Below are positions 43,901 through 52,157 of a stretch of 64,000 bases of DNA, in pieces. Both the position numbers and the translations under genes were made by a program. The notes beneath the pieces are model-generated. The model did not search any database, was not told where the DNA came from, and worked only from the letters and a program-made list of their open reading frames with translations. The stretch comes from Paragordius varius (taxonomy: Eukaryota > Nematomorpha). Within the stretch, counting starts at the first letter, position 1. Each line of letters starts with the position of its first letter. Location of the stretch: positions 3,162,001 to 3,226,000 of the forward strand of contig OZ176054.1 in the NCBI GenBank assembly GCA_964247055.1, given 5' to 3'.

Positions 43901-44892
43901 AATGTTTTTATACGATTATTATTGTATGCATGTATGAAAATATTATTGTTATCAAAATCTAGTGCTGGCTTGCCTAGACGGCACCAGTTTTTATAATTTA
44001 TGATGGAAATATCGGCACCCGTATCAAAAATCATTTCAATAGGAATATTATTTATTTTAGGAACAATTTGGGGTTTTTTTGTCTTATTAAAAAGGGAATA
44101 TGTTTTAAACCTTACCTTACAACATCGAGCAAAGTGGTTTGAACGATGGCATTTATAACATTCTTTCCCATAGGCAGGGCAATGTCCAAACGAATGAGTC
44201 GTCCCACATTTTGTGCAGGTTCGTCGGTTATTATTACTATGGTTGGTTTTTGATTGGTGAAGTGTGGCTATTTCGTTTATTTCACCATTACTACTGTGGT
44301 TCTTATTATTGTTACTTTTATTATCATTATCAATATTGATGGACAGCACTTCTGTATTCGTTAGTCCATCTCGTGCCTTCTCATGTGATAAGGCAATATT
44401 TACCACCGTATTTAGAGAAACGGGAGCCCCGTTTTCTAAAGCTTCTGGGAACCGTGTGAATAGTTCCATTTCCACGGCTTGCTCGTCTAACCCGGCGATG
44501 AATACATCTCTGATGTGCTCGTCAATGTTTGACGAGAACCGGCAGTGGATGGCCATTTGTTTAACTCTTAACAGGAATTCTGTGAACGTTTCCATTCTCC
44601 CCCTCTTCATTTTAATTAAAACAAAACGCGACGAAAAAATATTCCTTGAGGGGGAGAAGATTTTTATACCGGCGTTTAATAGATCTGGGAATGGTATGTC
44701 GTCTATTGCTTGTGGATAGAAATAATTTTCAATTTTATTAATATTTTCGATTCCTCCGAAAGCCAACAAACATGCTTTCATATTTTCATCGGTGGCTGCG
44801 ACATTCTTGACCTCCAAATTGCGTTTAATATATGTAATATAATTTGTAAACTCAACATTTGAATTAAAACATGATAAATTAATTTTTTTCAT
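40909..44892 (-). CDS. Gag-Pol polyprotein of the Gypsy element
   Basis: A single 1327-codon frame joins Gag and Pol without an evident shift. Visible parts in order are a Gag region; two zinc knuckles (about 226-258); an aspartic protease with DTGA (about 290); a reverse transcriptase with YLDDV (about 572); an RNase H starting near ETDAS (about 710); an integrase with an HHCC zinc-binding part (about 935-980) followed by the catalytic core; and a hydrophilic C-terminus holding a short internal duplication rich in Asn. The paired knuckles and continuous frame are typical of Mag-type Ty3/Gypsy elements. It looks whole. Confidence 0.96.
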   Translation of the reverse strand: MKKINLSCFNSNVEFTNYITYIKRNLEVKNVAATDENMKACLLAFGGIENINKIENYFYPQAIDDIPFPDLLNAGIKIFSPSRNIFSSRFVLIKMKRGRMETFTEFLLRVKQMAIHCRFSSNIDEHIRDVFIAGLDEQAVEMELFTRFPEALENGAPVSLNTVVNIALSHEKARDGLTNTEVLSINIDNDNKSNNNKNHSSNGEINEIATLHQSKTNHSNNNRRTCTKCGTTHSFGHCPAYGKECYKCHRSNHFARCCKVRFKTYSLFNKTKKPQIVPKINNIPIEMIFDTGADISIINYKNWCRLGKPALDFDNNNIFIHAYNNNRIKTLGKCKLQVELDKRTHILECFIINNNLPSIFGMDWIKQFNLKLPNHVIINNLSSYDIYNKFSKLFSEGLGCWKGDPIKVFLSNNNCGRIFPSRRVPLSLQSKVEDEINRLVKLDIIEPVDPKKTRIVWSSPTVNIIKPNKELRICADFKISINPHIKPPQYIIPTFDDLISKISFGKSFSTLDLKDAYFQIPVDPDSQHLLTISTHKGFYKYKRLPFGLNCAPSFFQQIMDELLKDCAGTAVYLDDVIVTGETETKHKDNLIKVFTKLETMGLKLRKDKIKLFQPSVEYLGHIISENCIKPSPNKIKAIQECPTPTNKTTLRSFLGLLNFHAKFIPSLSILMGELHKLAGNKQKWCWTLTHDSIFKKAKDLICQSSSLHPYNPKLPIVLETDASMSGYGAILSHRTIAGNRPIAYTSKKCSQAEGNYSVIEREAKSILIALEKFKTFLYGRKFIIQTDHKPLVKLFGPQRDLSKINNCKLVRWITRTSVFDFNIEYHPGTENIADCLSRLPIENQESMAFEKDDESSNVHLIWSNELNLNREIIYQESMKDPTIAKLKVALRSNNWTDPLVKPFIAIKNEIEDAYGLLFVGDRVIIPNKIKPDILKYLHCGHPGIQAMKLLSREKVYWPGLSQDIDKWVRSCQNCQRLRPNVPENPTYQWNGNTTIWERLHLDIAGPIDNLYWVVLIDHCTRWVEVETVRSVNTGNILKFLETCFCRYGYPKVVVTDNGSYFKSGEFERTLASSNIKHVTSAPYHPRTNGLVERVIYTLKNHYSMSTALSADLSADPVRRLNQILWAYRNTHHSSTKETPAHLFLKRTMQSPLTWMKTKPNEFMDTPDIPQEFEKGQKVYIKNELCSGWREGQIVDRTGWLSYNVNDNGKIIRKHADQLRNRMDWSAEGEDGRSEEKTKNLNNNLNNNDNNSEEKTKNLTNNLNNNDNNLRKHPTEHEIRTPENIEENPESESAPSSENTPVQTSDTSPTTTRRYPIRSRKPPDRYQA

Positions 44893-44910
44893 AGCCTCGA
44901 ATAGGCCAGT

Positions 44911-45206
44911 TAATATAAATTATAAAGGATATATTTATTTATTTAGTATAACATCAAACCTGAATAATATAATATAATGTGTTCTGTGTGTTACAATGAT
45001 TCCTTATATACATTAGGAAATTTGGTTATTGCATTCACAAGGATAAAGTTGTGTGGTTTAAACGTTGTTAAAGATAATAAGTATAAAATAAAATAATTTG
45101 CATTCACAACCAAGGTAATATATATTTTTAGCGTAACAAGGACCAAAGTATATTATGCACTAAAAAAGAGAAGGATAATTTGCGTATGATGATAACCCTA
45201 TTAACA
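44911..45206 (-). repeat. 5' LTR of the Gypsy element
   Basis: 296 bp, near-identical to the LTR at 40602-40897. Its outer end directly abuts the right copy of the GTTTA target duplication. Confidence 0.95.
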
Positions 45207-45293
45207 GTTTACCACGTGTCATAGTGTGAGACGCGTTTCGTCCTTGTTGTGGACTCATCAGTCACACATAATGAACACAGGTAAACACTGTCA
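45207..45293 (-). ncRNA. Type I hammerhead ribozyme, left arm (interrupted in stem I)
   Basis: This is the inverted copy of the ribozyme at 45567-45661. On the minus strand the core CTGATGAG, stem II GTCC...GGAC, GAAA and the CGCGTC cleavage region are all present, with cleavage expected between 45230 and 45229. The 3' strand of the outer stem I lies beyond the inserted LTR element (40585-40601), so the native outer stem is split by 4.6 kb. The inner stem I and catalytic core are complete. One base differs from the other copy in stem I, giving a G-U in place of a G-C pair. Confidence 0.9.
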
Positions 45294-45566
45294 GTTCAGG
45301 AATTGTATATATATTGAGTTTTAGAGAATTTTGAACCGAATAGAGTCGGGGAAATGAATATTATAGAGCTTAGAGTCCATATGGGACAACCGATTATACC
45401 AAAATTCAACCAAATATTATGACTCCTTATAATCCCTAAGCCAGGATTAAGCTTTTTATAATTTAATCGGTTGTCCCATATGGACTCTAAGCTCTATAAT
45501 ATTCATTTCCCCGACTCTATTCGGTTCAAAATTCTCTAAAACTCAATATATATACAATTCCTGAAC

Positions 45567-45661
45567 TGACAGTGTTTACCCGTGTTCATTATGTGTGACT
45601 GATGAGTCCACAACAAGGACGAAACGCGTCTCACACTATGACACGTGGTAAACACTGTCAA
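45567..45661 (+). ncRNA. Type I hammerhead ribozyme, right arm (complete)
   Basis: Self-cleaving RNA. The core CUGAUGAG is at 45599-45606, stem II is GUCC-ACAACAA-GGAC (45606-45620) and GAAA is at 45621-45624. Then comes CGCGUC with cleavage expected after C45630. Inner stem I pairs GUGUGA (45593-45598) with UCACAC (45631-45636); after an internal loop CGUGU pairs with ACACG, and the stem extends through UGACAGUGUUUACC with its complement ending at 45660. All conserved core bases are present. Stem III is minimal: ACGCGU is self-complementary with no loop, which fits the dimeric mode proposed for short-stem-III hammerheads in Penelope-like elements. Confidence 0.93.
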
Positions 45662-45765
45662 TAAAATTTGGTTTCTTATAGTCTCTGTTGCTAATTAGGA
45701 TATACTAATATATCCATTCTGCAACTCTGAAGACTAACTATGCATACTCCTTCCTGATTTATAAC

Positions 45766-46296
45766 TTATAAGGAGATGGCGCCTTTCTGCCAAAAATTTT
45801 CTCATTTTCTAACTAATTATCGTCTAAGAACGCGACATCTTCAGCTAGTATTGATATTAGAAAATGGCATATATTAAAATATATGAATATTAAAACTCCG
45901 ATTTCTATACAAGCCCTCAGAATTTCTAAATATTATTCACTTTTATATAAGATATCCAATTTTATTACCGTAACTGGTATTTTTTCAATAGAAATACCAT
46001 ATTTATGTTGTAAAATATATCAAAAAATTAATATAAAAAAATCAAACAATTTAACATATATCGGTTTATATCAATACAAGAAAAAGTAAAAATATTAAAT
46101 ATTTAAAAAGGAATTGATTCCATTGTTTAAATGTTCAAGATTATTCCTTTAAGGTGTTCTTATATTTACAAGGTCATTTGACTTCAGATAAAGAGCGCTT
46201 TAATACACACAGGATAGTATTTAATCAAAATGCAAGGGGATTATATTAAAATAAATAGATATATCAATGAATTTCATAGTTTTATTCTGTTAATAT
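45766..46296. other. Spacer upstream of the fucosyltransferase gene
   Basis: AT-rich DNA with no recognised element. The open frame at 45883-46089 is AT-driven and not recognisable. The promoter of the downstream gene should lie here. Confidence 0.4.
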
Positions 46297-47642
46297 ATGA
46301 TAAACAATATAAAAGTATTTGTGCTTTGTTCAATATTAATATTGATCCTTTTAAATGTTAAGGATTACGGGTTTAACAAGCAGCAATTACAACCCAAATT
46401 GGGTGTACTTGAACCAGAAATATCAAATAGTCTTGGTTTAATAAAGAGACATATTGGCTTAATACAATTTATCAATGTGACTACGGTGAAGAAAATTAAA
46501 ATAATGGCATGGTCTGAAAATACTTGGATATCTCAATATTCGCAAACTTATTTATCCAAAGCTTTTGATAAGTGTTCCTACAAAGAATGCACACTCGTTC
46601 CACGAAATGATAATGTGGAAAAAATATTTAAAAGTGATGTTTTTTTGATTGTACCAAAAAATGGGGATAAACTACTAGATTTTCCTCCAATTTTTGACGA
46701 TCCCAAGGTTAGAAGGGAAAAAATGATTGTATTCGTAAGTAGGGAACCAAGTGTTAATTTGCAACTAGATTTGGGCCAATTGGATAATCGATTTGATTTG
46801 ACAATGACGTACAGAAATAATTCTGATATCCCTATCCCTTGGGGTTCTACCATAAGGCAATCACAAAGGAAATCGCCCCATTTTTGGAAAAGTTTGGAGA
46901 TCAAATCCAAAATGAAAGGAAGTCATCATTTGGAAAAAGTTAGTTGGTTCCCTAGCATTCAGAAATTTGAAAATCGAATTAAAAAATCACAAAATAGGTC
47001 TAGACCAGCTGTTTTATGGATAGCTAGCAATTGTTATGCCCATAGTCGGAGGGAAGAAGTGGTACGCAATTTACAAAAATATTTGACGGTAGACATTTAT
47101 GGACATTGTGGAATAAACAATGTTTGCAAGTAATTTATAATCATATGTATTTTAATTTAATGATTTATTTTTATAGCAAATCATTGCAATCTACATGTTT
47201 CCAAACCTTGATCAACCAATACAAATTTTATTTGTCATTTGAAAATAGTTTGTGCCCAGGGTATGCGACAGAAAAGGTATTTAAACCCTTAACGACAAAC
47301 ATTATACCGATAGTTTTTGGTGATGTTAACTATAATGATATAATACCTCCCTATTCATTTATTGACATAAAAAATTTTGATACTCTCAAACAATTTGCCG
47401 AGTTCCTAGTTAAAGTCGATAATGATCCTGACGAATTTTTATCATTTTTCGAATGGAAAATGTCATATCGTGTAATTTGGTTGAATTTTTGGTGCGCCCT
47501 ATGCCAAAAATTAATGGAAATGAGAGGTGAAAAAAATATAGCTACAACAAAATATCAAAATTTTACGACTTGGTGGGTAGCTGGAAATATGCATCAGTGC
47601 AAAAATGTCAAAATAAGAAATGATCATTTAGTAATTGAATAA
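46297..47642 (+). CDS. Alpha-1,3-fucosyltransferase (GT10 family)
   Basis: Golgi enzyme that transfers fucose from GDP-fucose to N-acetylglucosamine-containing glycans. Exons are 46297-47129 and 47177-47642, total 1299 nt, giving 432 residues. Residues 6-22 form a signal-anchor helix, expected for a type II Golgi protein. The catalytic region contains SNCYAHSRREEVVRNLQKY, DIYGHCG and, across the intron, FYLSFENSLC with TEKVFKPL, the GT10 donor-site signature. The family's usual DY before the TEK is GYA here. C-terminal cysteines (NFWCALC) match the usual disulphide region. The intron is only 47 nt (GTAATT...TTATAG). The start Met gives a plausible short cytoplasmic tail. The acceptor sugar cannot be predicted. 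Confidence 0.93.
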
Positions 47643-48339
47643 ATAACTAAATTTATTATTCGTAATTATTTGAATCAAAATTACATAGGCAACTTTTATC
47701 ACAAAAATAGGTTAAACGAGTAGAAGGACAAGACTGTTTTGATAAATTTCAAAAATTGTTTATCACACATTTTTCATTTTTCACGGGTTTTCCTTAAAAT
47801 GGCAAAAGCTTGCTAAAACATGTTCTTTTATTTTTATTAATTATATAAATGCCATAAATAAAATTTATTGGGCCTTTATTTTTACGGGACTGAACCATAC
47901 ATATTTACAGTATGAGTAAGTATATATTGCTAAAAAGTAATTAATTATTGCCAAATAAAATATGCAGCAAAGAGAATTATTATTGGCTAATCATAGGAAA
48001 AAGATGAAAAATAAATTTAAGCCAATAATACTTCCCTTTGTTGTATATCCTATTTGGCAATAATTAATAACTTTGTAGCAATCTATACTTCATACTGTAT
48101 TTCTTTGACGCCATTGTGACGTCTTTTATAAAATTGATTGTGGCATATATAATGAATTGACAAGCCTTTAGAATCCAACAAAAATGTTAAGCACCACAAC
48201 ACCTATAAAAATAATAGACAAATGACCAAATTACTCCATTTAACTATAATTTGCCCTATGAATTTATATGTATTAGTAATGTAAAAAACAACACTTGAAT
48301 TCTACCGTTCTTTTTTAAATTTTAACAAAAATCATTTAA

Positions 48340-48740
48340 CACTTGGATACAGCACATTCATTTCAGTCCTCCGATTCAAATTGGGGTCTTGGGGGACCCA
48401 GGGCGCCGAAATATGAAAAAAAGATACATTGAAAAAAACTTAATATTACTTATTTTATGGATAAACCCGCCGAAGGTAATTATCCAACTAAATTAAAAAT
48501 ATGAAATAAACCACTTTTACTGTTTATATCAAAGTCAGATGTGACACTAAAAAATTAGCTTTAATTTTAGCTTTAAAATTAAATAAACCCGATATTTTGC
48601 AAAAATCATGTAAAATAAAAATGGCACGAAGAGTTTGAAATTATATAAACAAGCCAAAAATTTTATTTAAATATTTTGGCTTATTTTTTTATTAAGATGA
48701 GGCATAAATTTAAATTGGAACGGTCTTAATTCATTACTAA
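48340..48740. mobile_element. Family A MITE copy, right-truncated
   Basis: Begins after TTAA (48336-48339) with CACTTGGATACAGCACATTC, as in the full copies at 50222-50795 and 61061-61642. The match continues to a segment like GGCATAAATTTAAATTGG near 48705, then is lost. It is internally shortened and lacks the right terminus. Confidence 0.65.
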
Positions 48741-49174
48741 TTATATCAATTTGAAGTGGTAAAAGTTTGGGACAAAACATATATATTTTTTGTGAAATTC
48801 TCTATTTCACGTCCCTAGTTGTATTTTATATAAACGAAGCAATAAATCGTTATTTAAATATTTATGAAGGATATAGTAAATATTAAAATTCCATAATTTA
48901 TGATTTGGTTTAGATAAGTACTTTGAGCCCAGGCAGGTAGAGTTGAGATCTATGAGAACAAGATAAAAATCTCTTCATACAAACCATAAATCTAAAGCTA
49001 ATATAAGTGTTTAGGTTTATGACGGGGATTGGGACAGTGTTGCGATTTGGATTTTGTTTTCTCTTTAAGTTTTTTCCAATTTTTACCAGAATATTTTTTA
49101 TAGTTCCGATTTTATTTTAAAAAAATCAGTACTTATATATTCCATCTAAATTTGGTTTATTCTATCACCTCAGA

Positions 49175-49945
49175 ATACTTAAAAAACAATATTAAACATA
49201 AATACACTTGAAAACAACATATTCATTTCTGGCGATTCAAATCAGGGTTGGTAACCCTAGGCCTATTAAAAATCAAATATTTTAAAAAAATATGGAATTG
49301 ATTGAACCATTGTAAAAGTTTGCAGCATATAACATTGATGCACCGAAATAAAATAAGATCTATTGAAAATGGTTTTACTTATTTAATGAATAAATTTCAG
49401 GATAATTTAGCCAATTCGACATCTGTCTATTCTAAATATAATGCATAATAAAGCACTTTTTCGTTTACTTCATTACCTTTTCACTTTTTTGTCCAAGATT
49501 ACTTTCTGGGGTAGTTTTATATTCCAGAGCTCAATTTTAATAAACTATAGTTTTGTTATTTTAGTTAAAATTTAATTATCAAACATTGTTTTTATGTATT
49601 TAGATTAAATAGTTTATTTTTTATAGTTTTGCGTTTCTATGGCGTAAAATTGGGACACCCCCACTATACGATTAAATGAACAGCTGATTAAAATCAAATA
49701 TACCAAGAGCTGGTAAAATGTAGCTGAAGCTTTTTAAAGTAATTATTTACATTTTCAACCATAAAATAAATTTGTTTGCCTGCTGCATCAGCGATAAAAA
49801 TATTATAGAAAAAAATGGCGCCAAAAAAGTTGGAGATGGAGATTTTATAATTTTACATTTTTTAATGGGGGTATAAAACCACCCCAAAAATGGTGTGTTA
49901 GGATAGAAGCATAGATTTAGATTGGAACCGGCCCATAAAGTTTTT
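49175..49945. mobile_element. Family A MITE copy interrupted by a family B repeat
   Basis: The left part near 49220-49435 and the right tail near 49905-49945 (GGATAGAAGCATAGATTTAG) match family A. The middle (about 49440-49890) resembles, in reverse orientation, the sequence at about 61995-62510. It is best read as a nested insertion. Both parts are diverged, so this is an old copy. Confidence 0.55.
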
Positions 49946-50221
49946 CAATAAAATCGCTAATATGGTTTGAGGTCACTAAATATAAAGTAAGCGAAGTGTT
50001 ATAGAAGGACAAATTTATATTCCGATTTTGGAGTGATAAATATATTCAACATAATTGAATTATCCATATTGAAAAACTGTTGTACCTTTTCCATCATGCC
50101 TTAAAATAGTATGGATTGCGTTTCAACAAATTTTTCTATGAATAAAATGTGGAGAGCATTAACTTTTTTAAATTAAAATGTATTTAATTATCGCGCAATT
50201 TTGGCATTTTCGCGTTTTTAA

Positions 50222-50795
50222 CACTTCGATTCAAATTGGGGTTCTAAATACGCCAGACTAAATTTAAAATAAAATTTTTGAAAAACTACTGAAGGAAACG
50301 GTCCCAATTTAAATTTATGCTTCTATCCTGATAAATATATAAATCCAAAATATCTTGATAAAATTTTGTTTTGAAAAAAACGTTCCGCCTTAAACTACTT
50401 CGACCCCATTTTTATTTTACAAAAATTTTGCAAAATATCGTCTTCATTTAATTTTAAGGGTAAAACTAAAGCTTATTTTTTATATAAATTACATCTAACA
50501 TTGATAGATATAGAAAAAGTGGTTTATTTTGTATTATTTTTTAATTTTACAATTTGACACATGTCACGTTGACTAATTTTTTACCTTTTAGTTTTAGCTC
50601 AAAATTAGTAATATCAGGTATTTTTGAATAAAATTTTTTATATATTTCGGTTTATTAATGTTATATAAGTGCAAAATTTTGCCATGGTTTCGATTGCTTC
50701 CATACTTTTTAAACTATTTGATTTTAAACAGGCCTGGGGTATCCAACTACCCCAATTTGATCGAAGGACTAAAATGAGTTTGTTGTATCCAAGTG
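50222..50795. mobile_element. Family A MITE, full-length, TTAA target site
   Basis: 574 bp bounded by CACTTCGATTCAAATTGGGG at the left and the reverse complement of CACTTGGATACAACAAACTC at the right. TTAA flanks both sides (50218-50221 and 50796-50799). A subterminal TACCCCAG/CTGGGGTA motif occurs at each end. It is the reverse-oriented relative of the copy at 61061-61642. TTAA duplication is the hallmark of piggyBac-type mobilisation, but the CAC terminus is not the usual piggyBac CCC, so the superfamily is not certain. No open frame. Confidence 0.8.
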
Positions 50796-51735
50796 TTAAG
50801 AAACCTAGTTCATTTTAAAAGAGCGTAAAAATTAGTTTTCAAAACCTACATCTAAAAAATAAAATTTTTAAAAAATATTACATTGCCTTTTATTATTTGA
50901 TTATAATATAATTTAATGATAAATAAAGCATTAAGCTTACACCAAAAAGTTTTTTTAAAAAAATGTGCCCAAATTTTTCCATATGGAGCATTTACCAAGA
51001 ATGAAAATAAATTTCATAAATCATTTCTAAGGGCCAAAACCAAAAGTATTATAGTAATTCTGATATATTTTCCCACTATAATATTTATTTTCATCGGGAT
51101 ATTTGTTGTGGATCTAGATTTCAGACCTAATGTACTGTACTTCGATTACACTTTAGTATATAATTATATTTTATGATAAATTTGGGATACTAGGTATATA
51201 TTATTTTTTGTTTATTTTGACAGCTCTGATTTGTGATTTTAGGGTCACAAAATCTAGCATTTTCATTCCACCTGGGCTACAACAACCGTAAACATGAGGG
51301 ATGTGGAATATTATTATATAAATGCATTTGATATTTTTATTATCTATTTTTTATGCCAGTTTACAAATATAAAAAAATATATGTGAATCAAGATAAATCT
51401 TTGTCAATTTGTTACAATATTTTTCAAATAATAAGATCTAAAAGTCGAATAGAGCGTAAATGCCCCAAACCATAATTTAATACTTATATTTATAAGGGTG
51501 CTATAAAGCTTTAGATAATTTTAATTTAACAAAATGTGTACCGAATTGATGAATAAATCTTGAGATAATTTTTTTTATTTTTATTAGTATGCAAGTTATT
51601 GTAATTTGGGATGGAGTCAAAAAAATTAAGTTTACTCTTTGGCTTCAGGTGCGTATGATATGAAGGAAAAGACATGTGGTATCAAATACCCCGAAAATGG
51701 TCAATTCATGGGTATTGTTGAAAATTAAATTATAG

Positions 51736-52090
51736 AAAATTGTCAGAAAGGGCTTGAATTAATTAAAAAAATGGGGTGGAAAGATGGTGAGTCATTGGGT
51801 TTGGATAACAATGGAATTCGAGAATGTATTAAGGTCAATGTAAAATCATCCAATTTTGGTTTAATTATAAATTATTTAAAGGTGTTGGTTTTGAATGTGT
51901 TGAAGAAAATTTTTCCTTGTCCCATAATCAAGTATATGATGACATGTTAAAAAATATTTCCACTAAACAAACAAGTCAGAAAACTGATAACAAACCCGTT
52001 CTTAATAAACATCGATACAATAAGATCCTTAAAAACAAAAACGCATCCCTTTATTCAGATGAAGATTTAAAATGTTTGGTACCAAGCTAA
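51736..52090 (+). CDS. G-patch domain protein, C-terminal exons (5' end unresolved)
   Basis: Two exons, 51736-51858 and 51882-52090, are joined in phase through a 23-nt GT-AG intron. They encode a G-patch (GLELIKKMGWKDGESLGLDN, then GIRECIKVNVK and, across the intron, GVGF), a helicase- or RNA-binding module. The acidic/lysine-rich tail contains HRYNKILKNKNASLYSDEDL, reminiscent of a conserved block in PINX1- and GPATCH4-type nucleolar proteins. I infer a role in ribosome biogenesis or RNA helicase regulation but cannot pick the orthologue. The first exon needs an upstream donor ending in phase 1; 51654-51700 (AYDMKEKTCGIKYPEN) is a candidate. The stop codon lies 67 bp from that of the convergent CRK gene. 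Confidence 0.75.
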
Positions 52091-52157
52091 TAATTTATTG
52101 TTACAAATATACAAATATATCAAATGTTTGAGATTTTCTGCGCAAACTAATGATTTT

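Larger units (their letters stand above)
40602..45206 (-). mobile_element. Ty3/Gypsy LTR retrotransposon, Mag-like, looks whole
   Basis: A 4605-bp element with 296-bp LTRs at both ends and one long polyprotein frame on the minus strand. A 5-bp target duplication, GTTTA, flanks it at 40597-40601 and 45207-45211. The LTRs differ at about two positions, which points to a very recent insertion. A purine tract, AAGGAAGAAGG on the minus strand, abuts the 3' LTR at about 40901-40911. The polyprotein starts only about 18 nt inside the 5' LTR, leaving a very short primer-binding region. The element lies in one arm of the hammerhead foldback element. Confidence 0.97.
40485..45765. mobile_element. Foldback element with two inverted hammerhead ribozymes, split by an LTR retrotransposon
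   Basis: Without the inserted retrotransposon this is an element of about 670 bp with inverted arms of about 305 bp. The left arm is 40485-40601 plus 45212-45396 and the right arm is 45464-45765, with a 67-nt loop. I count one mismatch over about 190 bp of the inner arms and a few in the outer 117 bp, so it is young or recently homogenised. Both arms carry a type I hammerhead ribozyme pointing outward. Hammerheads of this kind are known from Penelope-like elements and metazoan retrozymes. No reverse transcriptase or GIY-YIG domain is present, so this would be a non-autonomous derivative. Target-site duplication is unclear. Confidence 0.85.
47643..51735. other. Repeat-filled spacer
   Basis: Holds copies of the TTAA-flanked MITE family A (48340-48740, 49175-49945 interrupted, 50222-50795) and a copy of family B (about 49440-49890). 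The open frame at 50916-51176 encodes a hydrophobic peptide I cannot place. A likely upstream G-patch exon lies near 51654-51700, frame-compatible with the exon at 51736 through a 36-nt intron, but I could not fix the gene's start. Confidence 0.55.

Noticed and set aside
40909-44892. Antisense open frames inside the LTR element as genes
   Set aside because: They are shadows of the long minus-strand polyprotein and carry no recognisable domains.
45207-45661. Inverted arms as a simple DNA-transposon MITE only
   Set aside because: The full hammerhead core on both strands, with compatible stem pairing, is not explained by a plain MITE, although mobilisation by a DNA transposase cannot be ruled out.
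50916-51176. 86-codon hydrophobic open frame as a G-patch upstream exon
   Set aside because: No matching splice phase or family content; it sits next to MITE sequence.
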